This document shows, piece by piece, positions 12,425 through 23,924 of a stretch of 64,000 nt of DNA (positions within the stretch are counted from its first letter, which is position 1; every line of letters begins with the position of its first letter). The stretch covers positions 24,962,137-25,026,136 of the forward strand of contig NC_063450.1 of NCBI RefSeq assembly GCF_020379485.1. The letters are read 5' to 3'. The DNA comes from Brassica napus. Lineage: Eukaryota; Streptophyta; Magnoliopsida; Brassicales; Brassicaceae. The notes under the pieces are model-generated. The model saw only the letters and a list, made by a program, of their open reading frames with translations. It was not told the DNA's origin and did not search any database. A program made the translations under genes and the position numbers.

Positions 12425-12714
12425 GTTCGGAAGTTTGTTTTCGAATTATTCTCGATTATTGTACTAATCTATATTTTCATGTTTTTTTTAAATCTATGTT
12501 TTAAATGTTATCTTTTAATATATTTTATTTAATAAATAAATTTTATTAAAAAAAGTTATTAATTTTTTTAAGAGCCTCGAATTAAGAAACCTCCATTGGA
12601 CCGCTAAAAATGGAAGTTTCTTAATAGAGATCCTTAACCCCACTTAAGGTTTAATTTATTATTAAAATTTTCTTAAGGATCTCAAAAAGGGTTTTGGGGT
12701 TAAAGATGGTCTCA

Positions 12715-12779
12715 TATTCCTTTTCTACATAACCGTTCATCATCACTACATACACTCAGAACATAAGGAAACGTTGAAA

Positions 12780-12837
<58 letters not shown>

Positions 12838-13549
12838 GACCATGATATACCATCTCTGCTTAGAGTTCAAAAGCTATTGCATAACACCCGTTTCAGACAT
12901 CTCGTACGTACATTCCAAACTTTGTCATTATGTTCCTTGCTCAACAAGTATCAATCATAAAAAATCCAAACTTTTACATTATGAATACAAAGATAATTAT
13001 TTTTAGGGCAATTCTCCTAAATAGACAATTTTTAAGTTTTGGTCACAAAAATAGACCACAAGAAGTAAAATGACCAAAATGTTTCATTTAATAGGTAAAA
13101 GGATCATAATACCCTAGATATATATATAAAAATATTTTTTTTTTATAGTTTTAGATTATATGTTTTCAAATTCAAACTTTTTTATAAAAATATTTTTTTT
13201 TCGAAATTTTTTTTTTCAAATTTTCTTTTTGTAATTCAAAAATATTTTTTGAAACTATTTTTAAAATTTTTACTTTCAAATTTTTAATATTTATTTTTTA
13301 TTTTATAAAATTATAAATCTCAATCTCAAATCCCTAACCCTTAACTTTGTGACATGAACTTTTTTTACTGATATCCTAGGGTATTTCCCTTATTTCTATT
13401 AGAGAGACGATCACAACAGGTCTTTCTTTCATAAACGTGCTTTACAAGATACACAGAAAGTTTCCAAAGCCAAAAGCAATCGTCTTTTTTTTTTATCACA
13501 AGCTACAATGCTTTGTAGAAGGATATACATAATACTTACATATAAAACC
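12715..13549. other. Intergenic with CT microsatellite and AT-rich tract
   Basis: An uninterrupted (CT)n array of about 26 units lies at 12782-12834. From about 13005 to 13400 the sequence is strongly T/A-rich, beginning with a GGGCAATTCTCC string and ending with CCTAGGGTATTTCCC. It resembles the remnant of a miniature Mutator-like element, but no clear terminal repeats could be paired. The 3'UTR of the peptidase gene probably lies at 13430-13549. No other gene is seen. Confidence 0.6.
12782..12834. repeat. (CT)n microsatellite
   Basis: About 26 perfect CT dinucleotides without interruption. Such arrays are usually polymorphic between lines. Confidence 0.95.
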
Positions 13550-14665
13550 CTAGCAAGTAGCTGCAATGGCCTCCAAGAGAGCGACAACGAACTGCATCTG
13601 AGTGTCTTCATCGATCTTGGAGAACAAAGGAACGTGAACGAATAATGACTTGTGACCCTTTTGCTCTGCGAACCTGAGAGAGTGATAGTAAACATAGTTG
13701 CACACGAACCGTCCAGCGTCGTCTGATTGAACGACATCGAATCCTTTACTCTTCAATGACTTGAAAATAGTCTCTGTAGAGCATGAAGTCTTTACCATGC
13801 CAGACAACAAGTTAGAATGTCGCAAGATAGAAACATAATTACAAAGACAATAAATAGATATATACCTCTTTCGCCTTTAAAATGTTTCCATCTTCAGCAA
13901 CTATAGGAAGCCGCTGTGAAAACAAGTGTTGAAAAGGGGTAAGTTAGTGTTCTATAGGATTTTAATATGTTTGTTTGTAATAGAAAGTGGATTGTTTTAC
14001 CTGTGGTTGCCAGCCTAATTGATCAGGGCAACGGAAATGAGCTTCGTTGACTGCTTGTCTTTCAATGGCGAATTTTGCCGATCCGCTGTTCACTCCAAGA
14101 TGAAGCTAAAGAAGCATAACCATCAAGAGATTAGATCTTTAAACCAACAGAAGAACACTCAAAATCACAAGAAGAAAACAAGCTTTCGAAGTTATAAACT
14201 TTTATAAGTCCTGAAAGAATCTTTAGCACCAAAACACATCAAGTGAGAAGCAGAAGGTGTTAGACACAAGGGGGGAGTTTAACCATATGTAAAGCAACAA
14301 TCAAGAACCATTAATAGATAGATTTTAAGTGCTTAGCCTAACTCATCACTGAAGAGTAAGTTCACCAACACGAATCAATCATCAAAGCAATTAGTAAGAG
14401 AGTCTCTCACCCAAACAACAGTTCCATTGGTGCTCTTATCAACAACACTAGACTCCAAAACCTCATAAAGCTGAGACTTTGCACCTTCCCCAGCAGTCTC
14501 AAGAACAGTGCAGCTACCAAGACTCAGCCCAGAAGGCAACCCTCGTTTCTCCACATAAGACTTTAGATTATTGGCTATTTTCTCGGTAGGGTTCTCGGAA
14601 ACACCAAGAAACTTCTTGAAACCAGTCACGTGAATTGTAATCGCTTTTGGTCCTTCAGAACCCAT
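13550..14665 (-). CDS. Pyroglutamyl peptidase I-like cysteine peptidase (family C15)
   Basis: Four coding exons, all with phase-0 junctions: 14665-14411, 14105-14001, 13913-13866 and 13789-13550. Total 648 nt, 215 aa, the normal size for the plant family. The N-terminus MGSEGPKAITIHVTGFKKF matches the C15 start (VTGF). GVNSGSAKFAIERQAVNEAHF carries the catalytic Glu (about residue 100), GRFVCNYVYYHSL the catalytic Cys (about 166), and LFVHVPLFS the catalytic His (about 188). The triad is therefore complete. The enzyme removes N-terminal pyroglutamate from peptides in the cytosol. It is probably the At1g23440 counterpart. A GT donor near 14795 and an acceptor just upstream of the ATG suggest a 5'UTR intron. 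Intact. Confidence 0.92.
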
Positions 14666-15203
14666 CTTCTCCAACCTGTGAAAACATAAAAACAAAATCA
14701 ATCAAAGACCCAAGATATGATAAGCAGACCAAATCATATTCTCTGAGTTGAACCAGTTCGTGGTTTAATTGATTTAAAGATCGAATCTTTCTACCTGGGC
14801 TTCTCGAAATTTCGACTGAAGATAATCAAAAAGGTAGTACAAGATTGACTTGTGGGGTTGTGTGAAGAGGTATCGAAATTGAGTTTTGTTTTTTTCGCGG
14901 TGGACTTTTGTTATAAGCGAACGCCTCGATGGAACGCCCACCGATTACGAATTTATCTACGAGAATGCCACTTGCGTCGGGAAATGAAACTTCTCCGACA
15001 CCGTCTGAGGTGGTCGTTACCCAATCGGCGACAACGGAAGGATTATGACGTGGCGTTATTTAGTTGGGGAAGTTGAAGAAACAAAATGTTTATTTTAAGA
15101 AAGTTGCGATTCCGGCACACATGACGTTGCCAACGGGACCCAGATACTGATATGTACGAAATTGCCCCTTTTATTAGATGAGGAAAACGTTCAAACAAAA
15201 GTA
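14666..15203. other. Peptidase 5'UTR, leader intron and promoter
   Basis: On the minus strand a likely non-coding first exon (about 14796-14880) ends at a GTAGAAAG donor. The acceptor (TTTTCACAG) lies about 10 bases before the ATG. Upstream sequence to 15190 is presumed promoter, with no clear TATA box. The bases 15192-15203 form the target duplication of the SINE. Confidence 0.5.
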
Positions 15204-15406
15204 TTTTTTTTTTTTTTTTTTTTTTTTTGATAACCGTAGTGTGATCCCAAAGGCTTTCTAGACCCAAGGACTAATCACTACGAGGCCCGCATGATCCGCG
15301 TTTTCTTACCACTTAAGGCGCCCCAGGTGGCCAAGAGGAATCAAACCCAGGGCGGTACTCACAGCTGTGAACCCTTTACCACTAGGCCAAGACCACTTGG
15401 TTTAAA
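15204..15406 (-). mobile_element. tRNA-derived SINE with 12-bp target duplication
   Basis: On the minus strand the element starts with a tRNA-like head. The A box is within TGGCCTAGTGGTAAAGGG, and the B-box-like GGGTTTGATTCC follows about 35 bp later. It runs through a tRNA-unrelated body and ends in TTATC plus about 25 A. The flanks carry a perfect direct repeat, CAAACAAAAGTA, at 15192-15203 and 15407-15418. Head, tail and duplication together make the call secure. It resembles Brassicaceae S1/BoS-type SINEs; the exact family is not determined. Confidence 0.92.
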
Positions 15407-15434
15407 CAAACAAAAGTAATTTGTAGACTTGTAG

Positions 15435-16440
15435 TTTTTTTTTTTTTCTAACATTTGGTACATTATATTAAAAAGTGGCAAGAGTTTATTACAAACACTC
15501 TAGTGCTTTCGCATTAGTAAAACCCTAAAATAAAACCCCATGACAAGAATCAAATGAGTAACATGACATGGACAGATCAAAGCCCAGGAGAGTAAAGGTA
15601 AAGTGATGGGAGACTGAAGATGGCCAATTGGGCTTGAAGCACGTAGTGAAATATTGAGAAAGTGTATGGATGGCCCAACGAGACCCGTTTTCTCTTTACG
15701 AGAAATTGAAGAGGTGTAGTAGGTGAGCACGGAGCTTGACTGAACAACGATCGTCCCTTTCAAACTGAAGCAAACCACAGTTGCATGGTGGTGCTGGAGA
15801 AGTCGCCGCTGATATCCCTGAAAGAAGATCCTGTTTTTGATCACCACTTTAATTGATGAAAGAATGGCAGAGGAGGAGCGATAAACTTTTCGGTGGAGCC
15901 TGTTGTTGCGTTCTCTCCAAAGCTCATAGATTGAAGCCTGCCAAGCCAGAGTTATCAGAAACCGTAGGTGGCGATCCCCATTCAGATTTATCAAAGCTTC
16001 AAGAGTATCATTCCAAGAGTTTGACGGCAAGAGAAGATTGAGATTTCTAGCAAGTGTGCCCCAAACTAAGAAGGAGTAATCACAGCAGAAGAAGAGATGA
16101 TCCCTTGACTCCGGTTCACGATTACAAAGTAGGCAAGTAGGATCAGATTGAAGGCCCCAGCTTATCAAACGATTTCTAGTTGGGCAACGATCAAGAATAA
16201 AAAGCCAGGTCAGAGTTTTGAATTTGGGAATACCCTTTTTTACCAGACTAAGTTTTTCCATGGAACTTTCGGCTTCTGTTCTCTGATTAGATTGTAAATT
16301 TGACCCGAGGAGAACTTTTTGTTTTGACCAGAGCCTGAGGTGTCCCAGATGGCAATATTCGGACATAGAGACAGGGAGATTTTAGTAAGATGAGTCAAAA
16401 CCTCTTCCATCTTGTTTGATCGTGCCGAAGGCAGAGCCCA
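15435..16440 (-). mobile_element. 5'-truncated LINE (L1-type) with poly(A) tail
   Basis: A poly(T) of 13 at 15435-15447 marks the 3' tail on the minus strand. AGACTTGTAG (15425-15434) and AGAGTTGTAG (16441-16450) form a 10-bp target duplication with one mismatch. The copy keeps only the last kilobase, covering the C-terminal zf-RVT region of ORF2. It was inserted only about 30 bp from the SINE. Confidence 0.85.
15500..16430 (-). pseudogene. LINE ORF2 C-terminus (zf-RVT domain), frameshifted
   Basis: The reading frame from about 16430 (KMEEVLTHLTKISLSLC) continues to VPWKNLVW. The homology then continues in another frame as KKGIPKFKTLTWLFILDR, PTRNRLISWGLQSDPTCLLC and ESRDHLFFCCDYSFLVW. This is the Cys/His signature of the reverse-transcriptase zinc-binding domain found at the end of plant L1-type ORF2. 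The reverse transcriptase itself is absent through 5' truncation. The frame change near 16255 shows it is dead. Confidence 0.85.
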
Positions 16441-16450
16441 AGAGTTGTAG

Positions 16451-16767
16451 TTGTAGTTGTAGTTGTTAGAGAATTAATGCTTGGTTGATACAAAACAAAA
16501 TGTTTATTTTAGAAATAAGAGGAAACTTGTAAACATAAACCTTAAAAGTTTGTATTTGAAAAATGATCTATTTCGAAAACTTCGAAATAACTTTATTCAA
16601 TACTCAAAAGTATTTCCAAAATGCCCAAAAAAATATTATCAAATTTTAAAAGAAATACCGATTCTGATTGATATTATAAAATTTTACACATAACCTACTT
16701 TAAAACATAGCCCCATATAAAACTAAAGAAAAAATTGTGTGAAGCAGTATTTTTTTTTTAAAAAAAA
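16451..16767. other. Intergenic, nothing recognised
   Basis: AT-rich unique-looking sequence between the LINE and the Helitron. The short open frame here has no recognisable feature. Confidence 0.5.
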
Positions 16768-18545
16768 CTAGGGTCGGTCCGCGTTACGCGCGGGATGTAA
16801 TACCTTTTTCTTGTTTAAAATATATTTTTTGAACTTATTTTTGTTTGTATTTGGATTATTGATTGTGTGAATTTTCTTAGTTATTAAAATTTTTGTCCAT
16901 GATAAGTTGATTGATGTTGGACCAAATGAGAGAATAATTTATTCCGGTGTGAGTGAGTTCGAGAGATGGTAAGATTAGTGAAATTTATTAAAAAAATACT
17001 AGTTACCTTAATTTGTTAATATTTAGTGTATTCATTTATCTTTTAAAGGTGTACTGTTTAAATTTGAGAAGCATTATGAATTAGTATACTAATAGGAATA
17101 AGTAAGTCTGCGAATATATCCTAACTGTTGAACTTTTTGAAATTAGTAGTCATATGTAGTGGTAGATATGAAAGAATACTTAGATCATTTTAATTGATTG
17201 GTCTTGTTTACACCAGTCAAGCGAGTATTAAATATATGTTTGCAATTTAGTAGTTTCGTAGTATTTTAATTTAAAATAAGTAACATGGAAACATGGAATT
17301 AGTTATGGAACAACATATGTAGATATCATTCCAAAGATACCTATCACACGGATTGTTACTTTTTTAAATTTATTATACATTTTTTGTATTATTATTGTTC
17401 AGGGATTTTTGTTTTGTATATTGAAAAGTAGATTGTTCGTTATCTATCCTCTTCCGTTGCTTTACATGGCGGTGTTAAGGATTCTTTGTGTCTTTATAGG
17501 ATTTAAGGATTCTATCTCTTTTGCGGTTTGGCCTCTCCGATCTGACTGCATGTGATTGGACGCTTCTTCTAATTGACCTTCCGAGACTTGTAAGGATTTG
17601 CTTATCCTTAATTTCGTTTGCTACGGGTCAAGTTCGTGTTCAGGTTTTTCAGGTGGTTTTGGAGCAGTATAAAGAATGTAGGCCAACCCTCAATAATTTT
17701 GGTCTCTGATTTTTTACACGGTTGTTAGAGCATATCCAAAAAGATTCTCTATTTTATAGTTTGCAAAATTCTATATTTGAAATTTCAAGGTATTCTTCTC
17801 CAAAAACAAAACTTCAAAAACTTAAATTCAAAATTATTTGTGTTTTACTTTATAGTCCTTGTATTTATCATAATTAATGTAAATCCATAAATTTTTAAAA
17901 ATAACTAACACATATAAAACAATATTACATAAATATTAATTAATAAAATCTTACACTAAAATATAAAATTATAAATAGAAATACATAATTAAATATTAAA
18001 CTATAAAAAAAATACCACATTATTTCATAAAACTATTTTTGTAATGCTCTATCTTCTGTTACACAAAATTTGTGTGGACAATATTTTGGAGGTTCGAGAG
18101 CAAATTTACCAGACTACTTGTAATATTTAAACTTGTATAATAATTAAGTCTTCATGTATCTTTCTAAAAAAATTATTAAAGTTTTCTGTAATATTCTTGT
18201 TGTCTAATTTTAGTTTTAAAATAATATAAATTTTATTTTAAATTTTTTATTTAATTTTATGTGTAAAACGTGAACTTATAAAAACAAATCTGAAACAATT
18301 ATGAGATATAAAATTTTTAAGGATTAAAATGATAAACGAAAAAATACTTAAGAATCATAAATATGATATGTAATTAATTGCAATGACCAAAATATAAATA
18401 AAAAAATGAAACTTAAATTTAAAGTTTCATTCCACAAAACTCTAAATTTGAAGTTCTAAATTTTTTTGGGAGAGTAAAAAACTATGTATTTGAAGATATA
18501 GAGTTTCTTTTGGAAATAATATTATATAGTTTATTTGCTTACGTT

Positions 18546-18596
18546 CAGGTTTGCATTATGTTTTTTTTTTTCTTTTTTCAACAGGTTTGTATTATG
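18546..18596. repeat. Micro-insertion with 15-bp duplication
   Basis: CAGGTTTGCATTATG (18546-18560) recurs with one mismatch at 18582-18596. The 21 nt between are almost only T (T12, C, T6, then CAA on the plus strand). It lies inside the Helitron. Confidence 0.55.
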
Positions 18597-19312
18597 GTTA
18601 TGCTGCTCTGGCTTTGGGTTTAAGTTTTGGGATGGATTTATGTGCCTATGAACACATTTTTAAAAAGTAGATAGGTTGTATTATTTTTTGGATTCACATC
18701 TTTAAAACTGGAATCGTAATTGGAAAAAACTAAAATAATGTTTTGAATTTTTTATCTAAAAAAATATAAAGGTATACAGAGACCATGCAATTACATATGT
18801 TGCTTAAATAATGAAAACGAATTCAGTCATTTGTTTATATTTTGGCATGATTCCCACCGGCTTTCGGTGGTATTGGGGTAACATGAAACATGTAGTTGTT
18901 GGTCTTGTTCTCCTGTAATCTGCCAAGTAATATTCAAGTTATTGTCTGTTTGGTTGTCATTGTTTTCTATACCTCTGATATGATGTGTTCTTCATTGTGT
19001 TCTTGATGGAAAATTCAGACAACGACTAATGACAAAAATGATTGTCTACTTCCATGATTTTCTACATTTGTTATACTTTATTTTAACTATATTTTTATTG
19101 TCTTCTAATTCCTTTCTATTTGGTTGAATCATGTTTTCTGTTAACGTCAGTGTTCAATATTCTTGTATTGCAGGTTTACATTGCTGGTGTAGGACGCTTG
19201 GACTCCTATATGTGCCTTTTCACTTTGATAATGCTTTTCACATGTTTTGGAATACTGTTTATGTATTAATCAAAAACGGGTCTAAATCTCTTGATAAAAA
19301 ATAACATGTTAG

Positions 19313-19374
19313 CCGCCTCATATGTTTTTTTTTTTTTGAAACACTTTTTTTTGAAACACAACCGCCTCATATGT
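19313..19374. repeat. Micro-insertion with 13-bp duplication
   Basis: CCGCCTCATATGT occurs at 19313-19325 and 19362-19374. The 36 nt between contain two T-runs, each followed by GAAACAC. The same TnGAAAC string is found in the 8108-8161 insertion. It also lies inside the Helitron. Confidence 0.6.
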
Positions 19375-21826
19375 AGTTAATGATTTTTATAGATAAATAA
19401 CTCCCCAGAAATTGAGACCTTCCAAACAGAGGGTCGAAGCTAAAAATAAGAATTACAATTTTTCATTATTACAAAATTGGATGTGGTCACTTTCAGAATC
19501 ATAGAAGAAAACATCATTCTCTTCTTCAATTTCATCACCATGGAAGGCATCTGCTGCAACAACCGGCGATCTTCTTAGAATCTCCATCTGTCCGACAGGA
19601 AACTCTATTCTTAGATCAGATGTCGTTTATGGTGCTGGTGTTGTTTCTAGATCGATGCTTAGTAAGCAGATTCTCTCAGAAACGAAGAAGACATGTTTAA
19701 TGTTCGGGTATCGCGTACAACACACCTGTGTATAAAACATACAAAAAGAAAAATATCCAAACTTACACATCAGAAATATAAGCATACATCAAATCCTAAA
19801 CAACAAACGAACTGTTTTTAAGAATTTCGATTCAACTTGTACATTCTTACATAATTAATGTTATTACAATGGAACCTCTTATGCAATCCTGGAATCAACA
19901 GAACTAAAACTAATGAATCTTTCAAATACAGCATCCAACAAAACTACAATACTTTGTTTGTAGTATTCTCCAACACAGAAACGGCTTGGAATGAAGCTCG
20001 AGAACTACAAAGAATATTGCGATCATCGAAATAAGAGAAAATATTCAAAGAAAAAGTAAGTTATCTATAAAAACTTGATCCATGTTTCACTGCCAATACA
20101 TTTAGACCACCATAGCACCGATTATATATAAAACTAAAATATATCGTCAAAATGAAAGTAGAAAGAGTATTGTGAAGAATGACCCGAGTTACGCTATGTA
20201 TGTAGTGGATGGTACTAAATTTCCAGACCATTCCCCAAACAAAATTTAAGTGTTGACCATAAGTTTTGATTAAGTTGGTGCCTTTACAACTTGAACACTA
20301 AGACACCACAACCACCATGGCTCTCGGACAAGTAGAAAAAACACCACAGCCCCAAAAGATATAAACACTTACGGCATGGCAAAGCAGAAAGGTATGAAGC
20401 AAACCTCTTGCTTCCACGCACATTAATGGGTTTTAAAAGTTAACAAAATTTGTTTAGCTAGGAATCACAGAGCATAAACATGCAAACAGACACCACTAAC
20501 ATAAAATAAAATTAAAATTAAAAAAAAAAAAAAGAAACCTACAACATTCGATAAAGACCAAACGTCACAACGACCCACAAAATTTAAACTGTAGTTACCT
20601 TGCAATTCAAGAAGCCTAATAGATCTAGACTAAACCAATTCAAGAAGCCTAATAGATGTAGACTAAACACTAATATCAGATCAAGTGTGGATTAGATTCA
20701 TTGGGGGGGCTTAAGTAGAAACAAAATGCATTGAAAAAATACGGAAAAGTGAATCGATGAGGAGGATACCTTCTTGAACTTCTTCGCCAGCACTGGCATC
20801 ACCAAATACCTAAGAGAATCTCCAATCTAAAGACGATGAAAGTCCAACCTTACCACCACCGTTCATTAGCTATATATTGCTCTCAGACACTCTCCTGCCC
20901 CTCAGATACAATCTAAAAACAAATCAACGAAGCAATAGTTTAACATGATCAATCAGAAAGAGTCAGTTGAAGAAATTTGCAAGCTCTAAAATGGATTTCT
21001 TCATCGCCTCCTTTCCTATTGAAAAAACATTCGATCAATGAGTATCAGATGATTCCCAGATTACAACAACACAACAGACGCACGCTACTCAAAATACTAT
21101 TGACAAAAAGTTTTTTTTTTAATTTGCTCTTTGGTTGCAAACCCACACATATGAATTTTCACAAAATGAGACTTACATATTTATAGTCAAAGATTCACTC
21201 AATTGAATGATAGATCGTTAGAGGAGTGGGGAGCTGTTGTGAATGAGGGCGTTAAAGACGTTTGGACTCAACAGATTTGCGTAACGTCACCCAGTTTCCT
21301 TCGACGGTATATGGAAACCAAAGGATATGTCAGAACATGGCATCGGGACTCAACACGGCGGGTCTGTTCCACCGGTATATGTCAGAACAGAGTCAGTAAA
21401 CAAAACACCGACTAAAATTCTATGGAAGTGGTATGAAAAGGATAAGGACTTTGCCGGAGACGACCTTCAATCTTCTATGTCAAAGTTTCCAAGGGGAAAG
21501 GAACATTAACCTAAGAAATGTAGAGCCCAGAAACCATGAGGCCCTATGTGAGAATTGTTGAAGCCCATCTAATTTTCCACTGCGTAACGATCAAAACCAA
21601 TCAAATAAAACGATGAGTTTCATTTAGGGGACACGTGTCGTGTAGGTAGAAACCGACTTTCCTACGTGGAATCCCATGTGGCGCAAGAATGAGTGAAAGA
21701 ATACTTCTTTATAATAATAGATAGATAGATATTACTAACGCACTTAACCAAATATTATTTGGGAGTTATCATTATCATAACCAAAATCAAAACACATTTA
21801 GTTTAAACTAACCAAATATCAGGATG

Positions 21827-22183
21827 CTAATCAAATATTAAAAAGGGATGAGAGCATTCTATTGGGTCTTGTGCTGTTGTGCTCAAGGCCGGGAGATAGT
21901 GGAAGACGGACAATGTTTCGTTGTCCTGTAACTTATAACGTCTTCTTAGTGTCAACCGAGGGTTTGGATGATTGAGAGATGGCTCTGAGGCAACCGAATA
22001 CCAGTATACTAAATTCGGATGTTCCGTACCAGAACGCCTCCTCAAACTGTGAGACCCGTATATGTGCCCATCACGATAATCGAACATGTGTGCCCAAAAT
22101 TTGAATAAACCTCGGCCAGGAGCATCTTCATTCATAGCACCAAAAGTTGGAAAATTGGCCCGTCTCAAGATATAGACCATCAT
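21827..22183 (-). CDS. Unidentified repeated ORF, copy A
   Basis: 118 aa, starting MMVYILRRANFPTFGAMNED and containing GLFKFWAHMFDYRDGH, HPNLVYWYSVAS and LPALSTTAQ. I do not recognise the family. The same frame is open in units A, B and C despite many substitutions, which hints at past coding use, though gene conversion or recent amplification could also explain it. The start codon overlaps the stop of an upstream frame (FHQ...MFEHTDQYVHAF...AQ, well seen in unit B) as ATGATGG. The two frames may therefore be one gene broken by an old frameshift or joined by an unseen intron. It is possibly part of a transposon. No promoter is evident. Confidence 0.4.
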   Translation of the reverse strand: MMVYILRRANFPTFGAMNEDAPGRGLFKFWAHMFDYRDGHIYGSHSLRRRSGTEHPNLVYWYSVASEPSLNHPNPRLTLRRRYKLQDNETLSVFHYLPALSTTAQDPIECSHPFLIFD

Positions 22184-22389
22184 TGTGCTAGAGCAAAGGC
22201 GTGTACATACTGATCAGTGTGTTCAAACATTTATTGGTGAAACTCGTCATATACGGTTCTTTGTATTTGAACAACACCAGGAATAGGTTGTGGTATCACT
22301 ATGGGGGAAAGAATTAAATCGGGAAGCACCAGATCGAGGAAAGGAGGTACGTATCTGGAAATAGGCACAAATATTGGAACTCCGACTAC

Positions 22390-22790
22390 AGCTCTGCCCC
22401 CACCTCATCCTCCGGCTCCAGTTGCCCCCCCCCCACCTCGGCCCTTGGCTCCAGCTCCGCCCTACCTCCACCTTACCTCCACCCCAGGCTCCAGCTTCAT
22501 CTCCACCTCCTCCCCAGGCTCCAGCTCCACCCCCACCTCCTCCGTAGGCTCTAGCTTCGCCCCCACCTCCGCCCCACGCTCCAGCTCCTCCCACGGCTCG
22601 ACCCCAGGTTCCAGCTCCCCCCCCCCCACCTCGGCCCCATGCTCCAGCTCCTCATCACCTCAGCACCATTCTCCAGCTCCCCCCCCACCTCGGCCCCATG
22701 CTTCACCTCCACCTCCGCCCAGACTCCAGCTCCATCCCCACCTCCTCTCCAGGCTCGAATTCCGTCGCCACCTCCACCCCAGGCTCTATC
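22390..22790. repeat. GC-rich Pro/Gly-type tract of unit A
   Basis: Imperfect short repeats of the type CCCAGGCTCCAGCTCCACC, CT-rich on the plus strand, with runs of up to ten C. All six frames stay mostly open because of the low complexity (PAPPPP-like on one strand, GAGAWGGGG-like on the other). Equivalent tracts lie at 26415-26920 (unit B), 27535-27895 (unit C) and 36805-37033 (unit D). The G-rich strand is the one carrying the conserved open frame, and it could form G-quadruplexes. Confidence 0.8.
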
Positions 22791-23704
22791 ATTATCATAA
22801 CCAAAATCAGAACACATTTAGTTTAAACTAACTAAATATCAGAATGCCAATCAAATATTAAAAAGGGATGGGAGCATTTTGTTGGGTATTGTTGTGGGAA
22901 CCGAAATTCGCACTGTCGATTTCTGTTTAAATAAGGAAAGTTAGGAAAATCCTAATTTCCCAGAGGTCCCGGATATCTGTTAAATCACACACCAAGTAAT
23001 CAGAACACGCAATTAAAGATAAAAAGAAATAAGAAATCGTAAAAGAGAGCAAAAGGAGTTTTATTCCGGATCCGCGTATGAGCGTTACAACATGGTAGAA
23101 GCCTTGGCCACGAGAGCTTTCGACGAGATTCCTAGTTCTAACAACCTAAGACTGCAAAACCTAGTTGAGTCGCAGCTCGAAATAAGAAATACGGAAAGTT
23201 GCCTAATTGCTCTAAGTGCTAAGTTTGCTCTGAAAAGTCCTCCTCCATGCCTCTCGCCTAGGACCCCTTATATACTCGCTCCAAGATCGGTTTACGCTTT
23301 TCCTCTTCTGCCCTTAAGCCGCCATAGCATAAAAATGGAGATATTCCATTTTTTCCGATCTTCGTAATTATCTTCAAAATTTCGTATTTATCCGCGGAAA
23401 CTTGACATTTATCCTCCTTTGCGAACCAAGCGTAAACCGACATGCGGTTTACGGGCTGTTGGTTAAGAAATCGTAAGTTGGACCTCGAGTCATGTCTTAG
23501 GTCCATTTGGGCCGTCTTCCGACTCGAAGCGTTTATTACGGCTTCTTTCGATAAAGAATGAACTTTCCGCGGTTTTTACGGTAAAGTTTGATTGATAACT
23601 TAGAAACGGCGGGGAACGTGAGATGGTTTCGCTACGGTATTCGGGAGATAGCATCGAAGGGTGGACGAGAATGCATGAACTGATGTCGTATCGACGTTTT
23701 GGAA

Positions 23705-23905
23705 GAGCACGGTCGCTACGTAGCGACCGAACGATTGCTCGGTCGCTACGTAGCGACCGAGCTCCGACTAGAGCTTGGTCGCTATGTAGCGACCGAGCTC
23801 CTGCTCGAGCTCGGTCGCTACGTAGCGACCTAGGGAGCACTTGGTCGCTACGTAGCGACCGAGCTTTGGCACGAGCCCGGTCGCTACGTAGCAACCGAGC
23901 TCTTA
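23705..23905. repeat. Palindrome array 1 (GGTCGCTACGTAGCGACC)
   Basis: Five to six copies of an 18-bp perfect palindrome GGTCGCTACGTAGCGACC, separated by GAGCT-rich spacers, with a period near 33-36 bp. The open frames on both strands (RSLRSDRA...) are consequences of the palindrome and a period divisible by three. They should not be read as proteins. Confidence 0.9.
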
Positions 23906-23924
23906 CTTATTTTTGTCGTAAAAT

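Larger units (their letters stand above)
8185..12711 (+). mobile_element. PIF/Harbinger DNA transposon, apparently complete
   Basis: Terminal inverted repeats GACCATCTTTAAC (8185-8197) and its complement (12699-12711) are flanked by the 3-bp duplication TCA (8182-8184 and 12712-12714). PIF/Harbinger elements make 3-bp duplications, usually TWA, so TCA is slightly atypical. Between the ends lie two open genes in the same orientation, a Myb/SANT-like protein (9550-10431) and a DDE transposase (11096-12424), which are the two proteins this superfamily needs. The element is 4527 bp. Both frames lack stops, so it is a candidate autonomous copy. Confidence 0.93.
16768..21721 (-). mobile_element. 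Non-autonomous Helitron (about 4.95 kb)
   Basis: Read on the minus strand, the 3' end is a hairpin (CCGCG-CGTAA-CGCGG, 16779-16793) followed by ACCGACCCTAG, ending at 16768 against a host T. The 5' end is a TC-led TCTATTATTATAAAGAAGT-type terminus near 21701-21721. GATA repeats there leave the exact base at 21721, 21725 or 21729. These are the standard plant Helitron termini (5'-TC, hairpin, CTRR-3', insertion between A and T). No Rep/helicase frame is visible. The interior is AT-rich with a few more GC-rich patches (17440-17720, 19500-19700, 20970-21530) that may be captured gene pieces, but I could not identify them. Confidence 0.8.

Noticed and set aside
13005..13400. Possible miniature Mutator-like element in the AT-rich tract
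   Set aside because: The edges look suggestive (GGGCAATTCTCC... and ...CCTAGGGTATTTCCC), but the ends do not pair as inverted repeats and no 9-bp duplication was found.
15853..16041. Plus-strand frames across the LINE fragment
   Set aside because: Antisense of the zf-RVT region; the minus strand carries the recognisable Cys/His motif.
21203..21509. Overlapping 60-70 codon frames at the Helitron 5' edge as a captured gene
   Set aside because: Two frames overlap without shared homology, and no family could be recognised; kept only as possible cargo.
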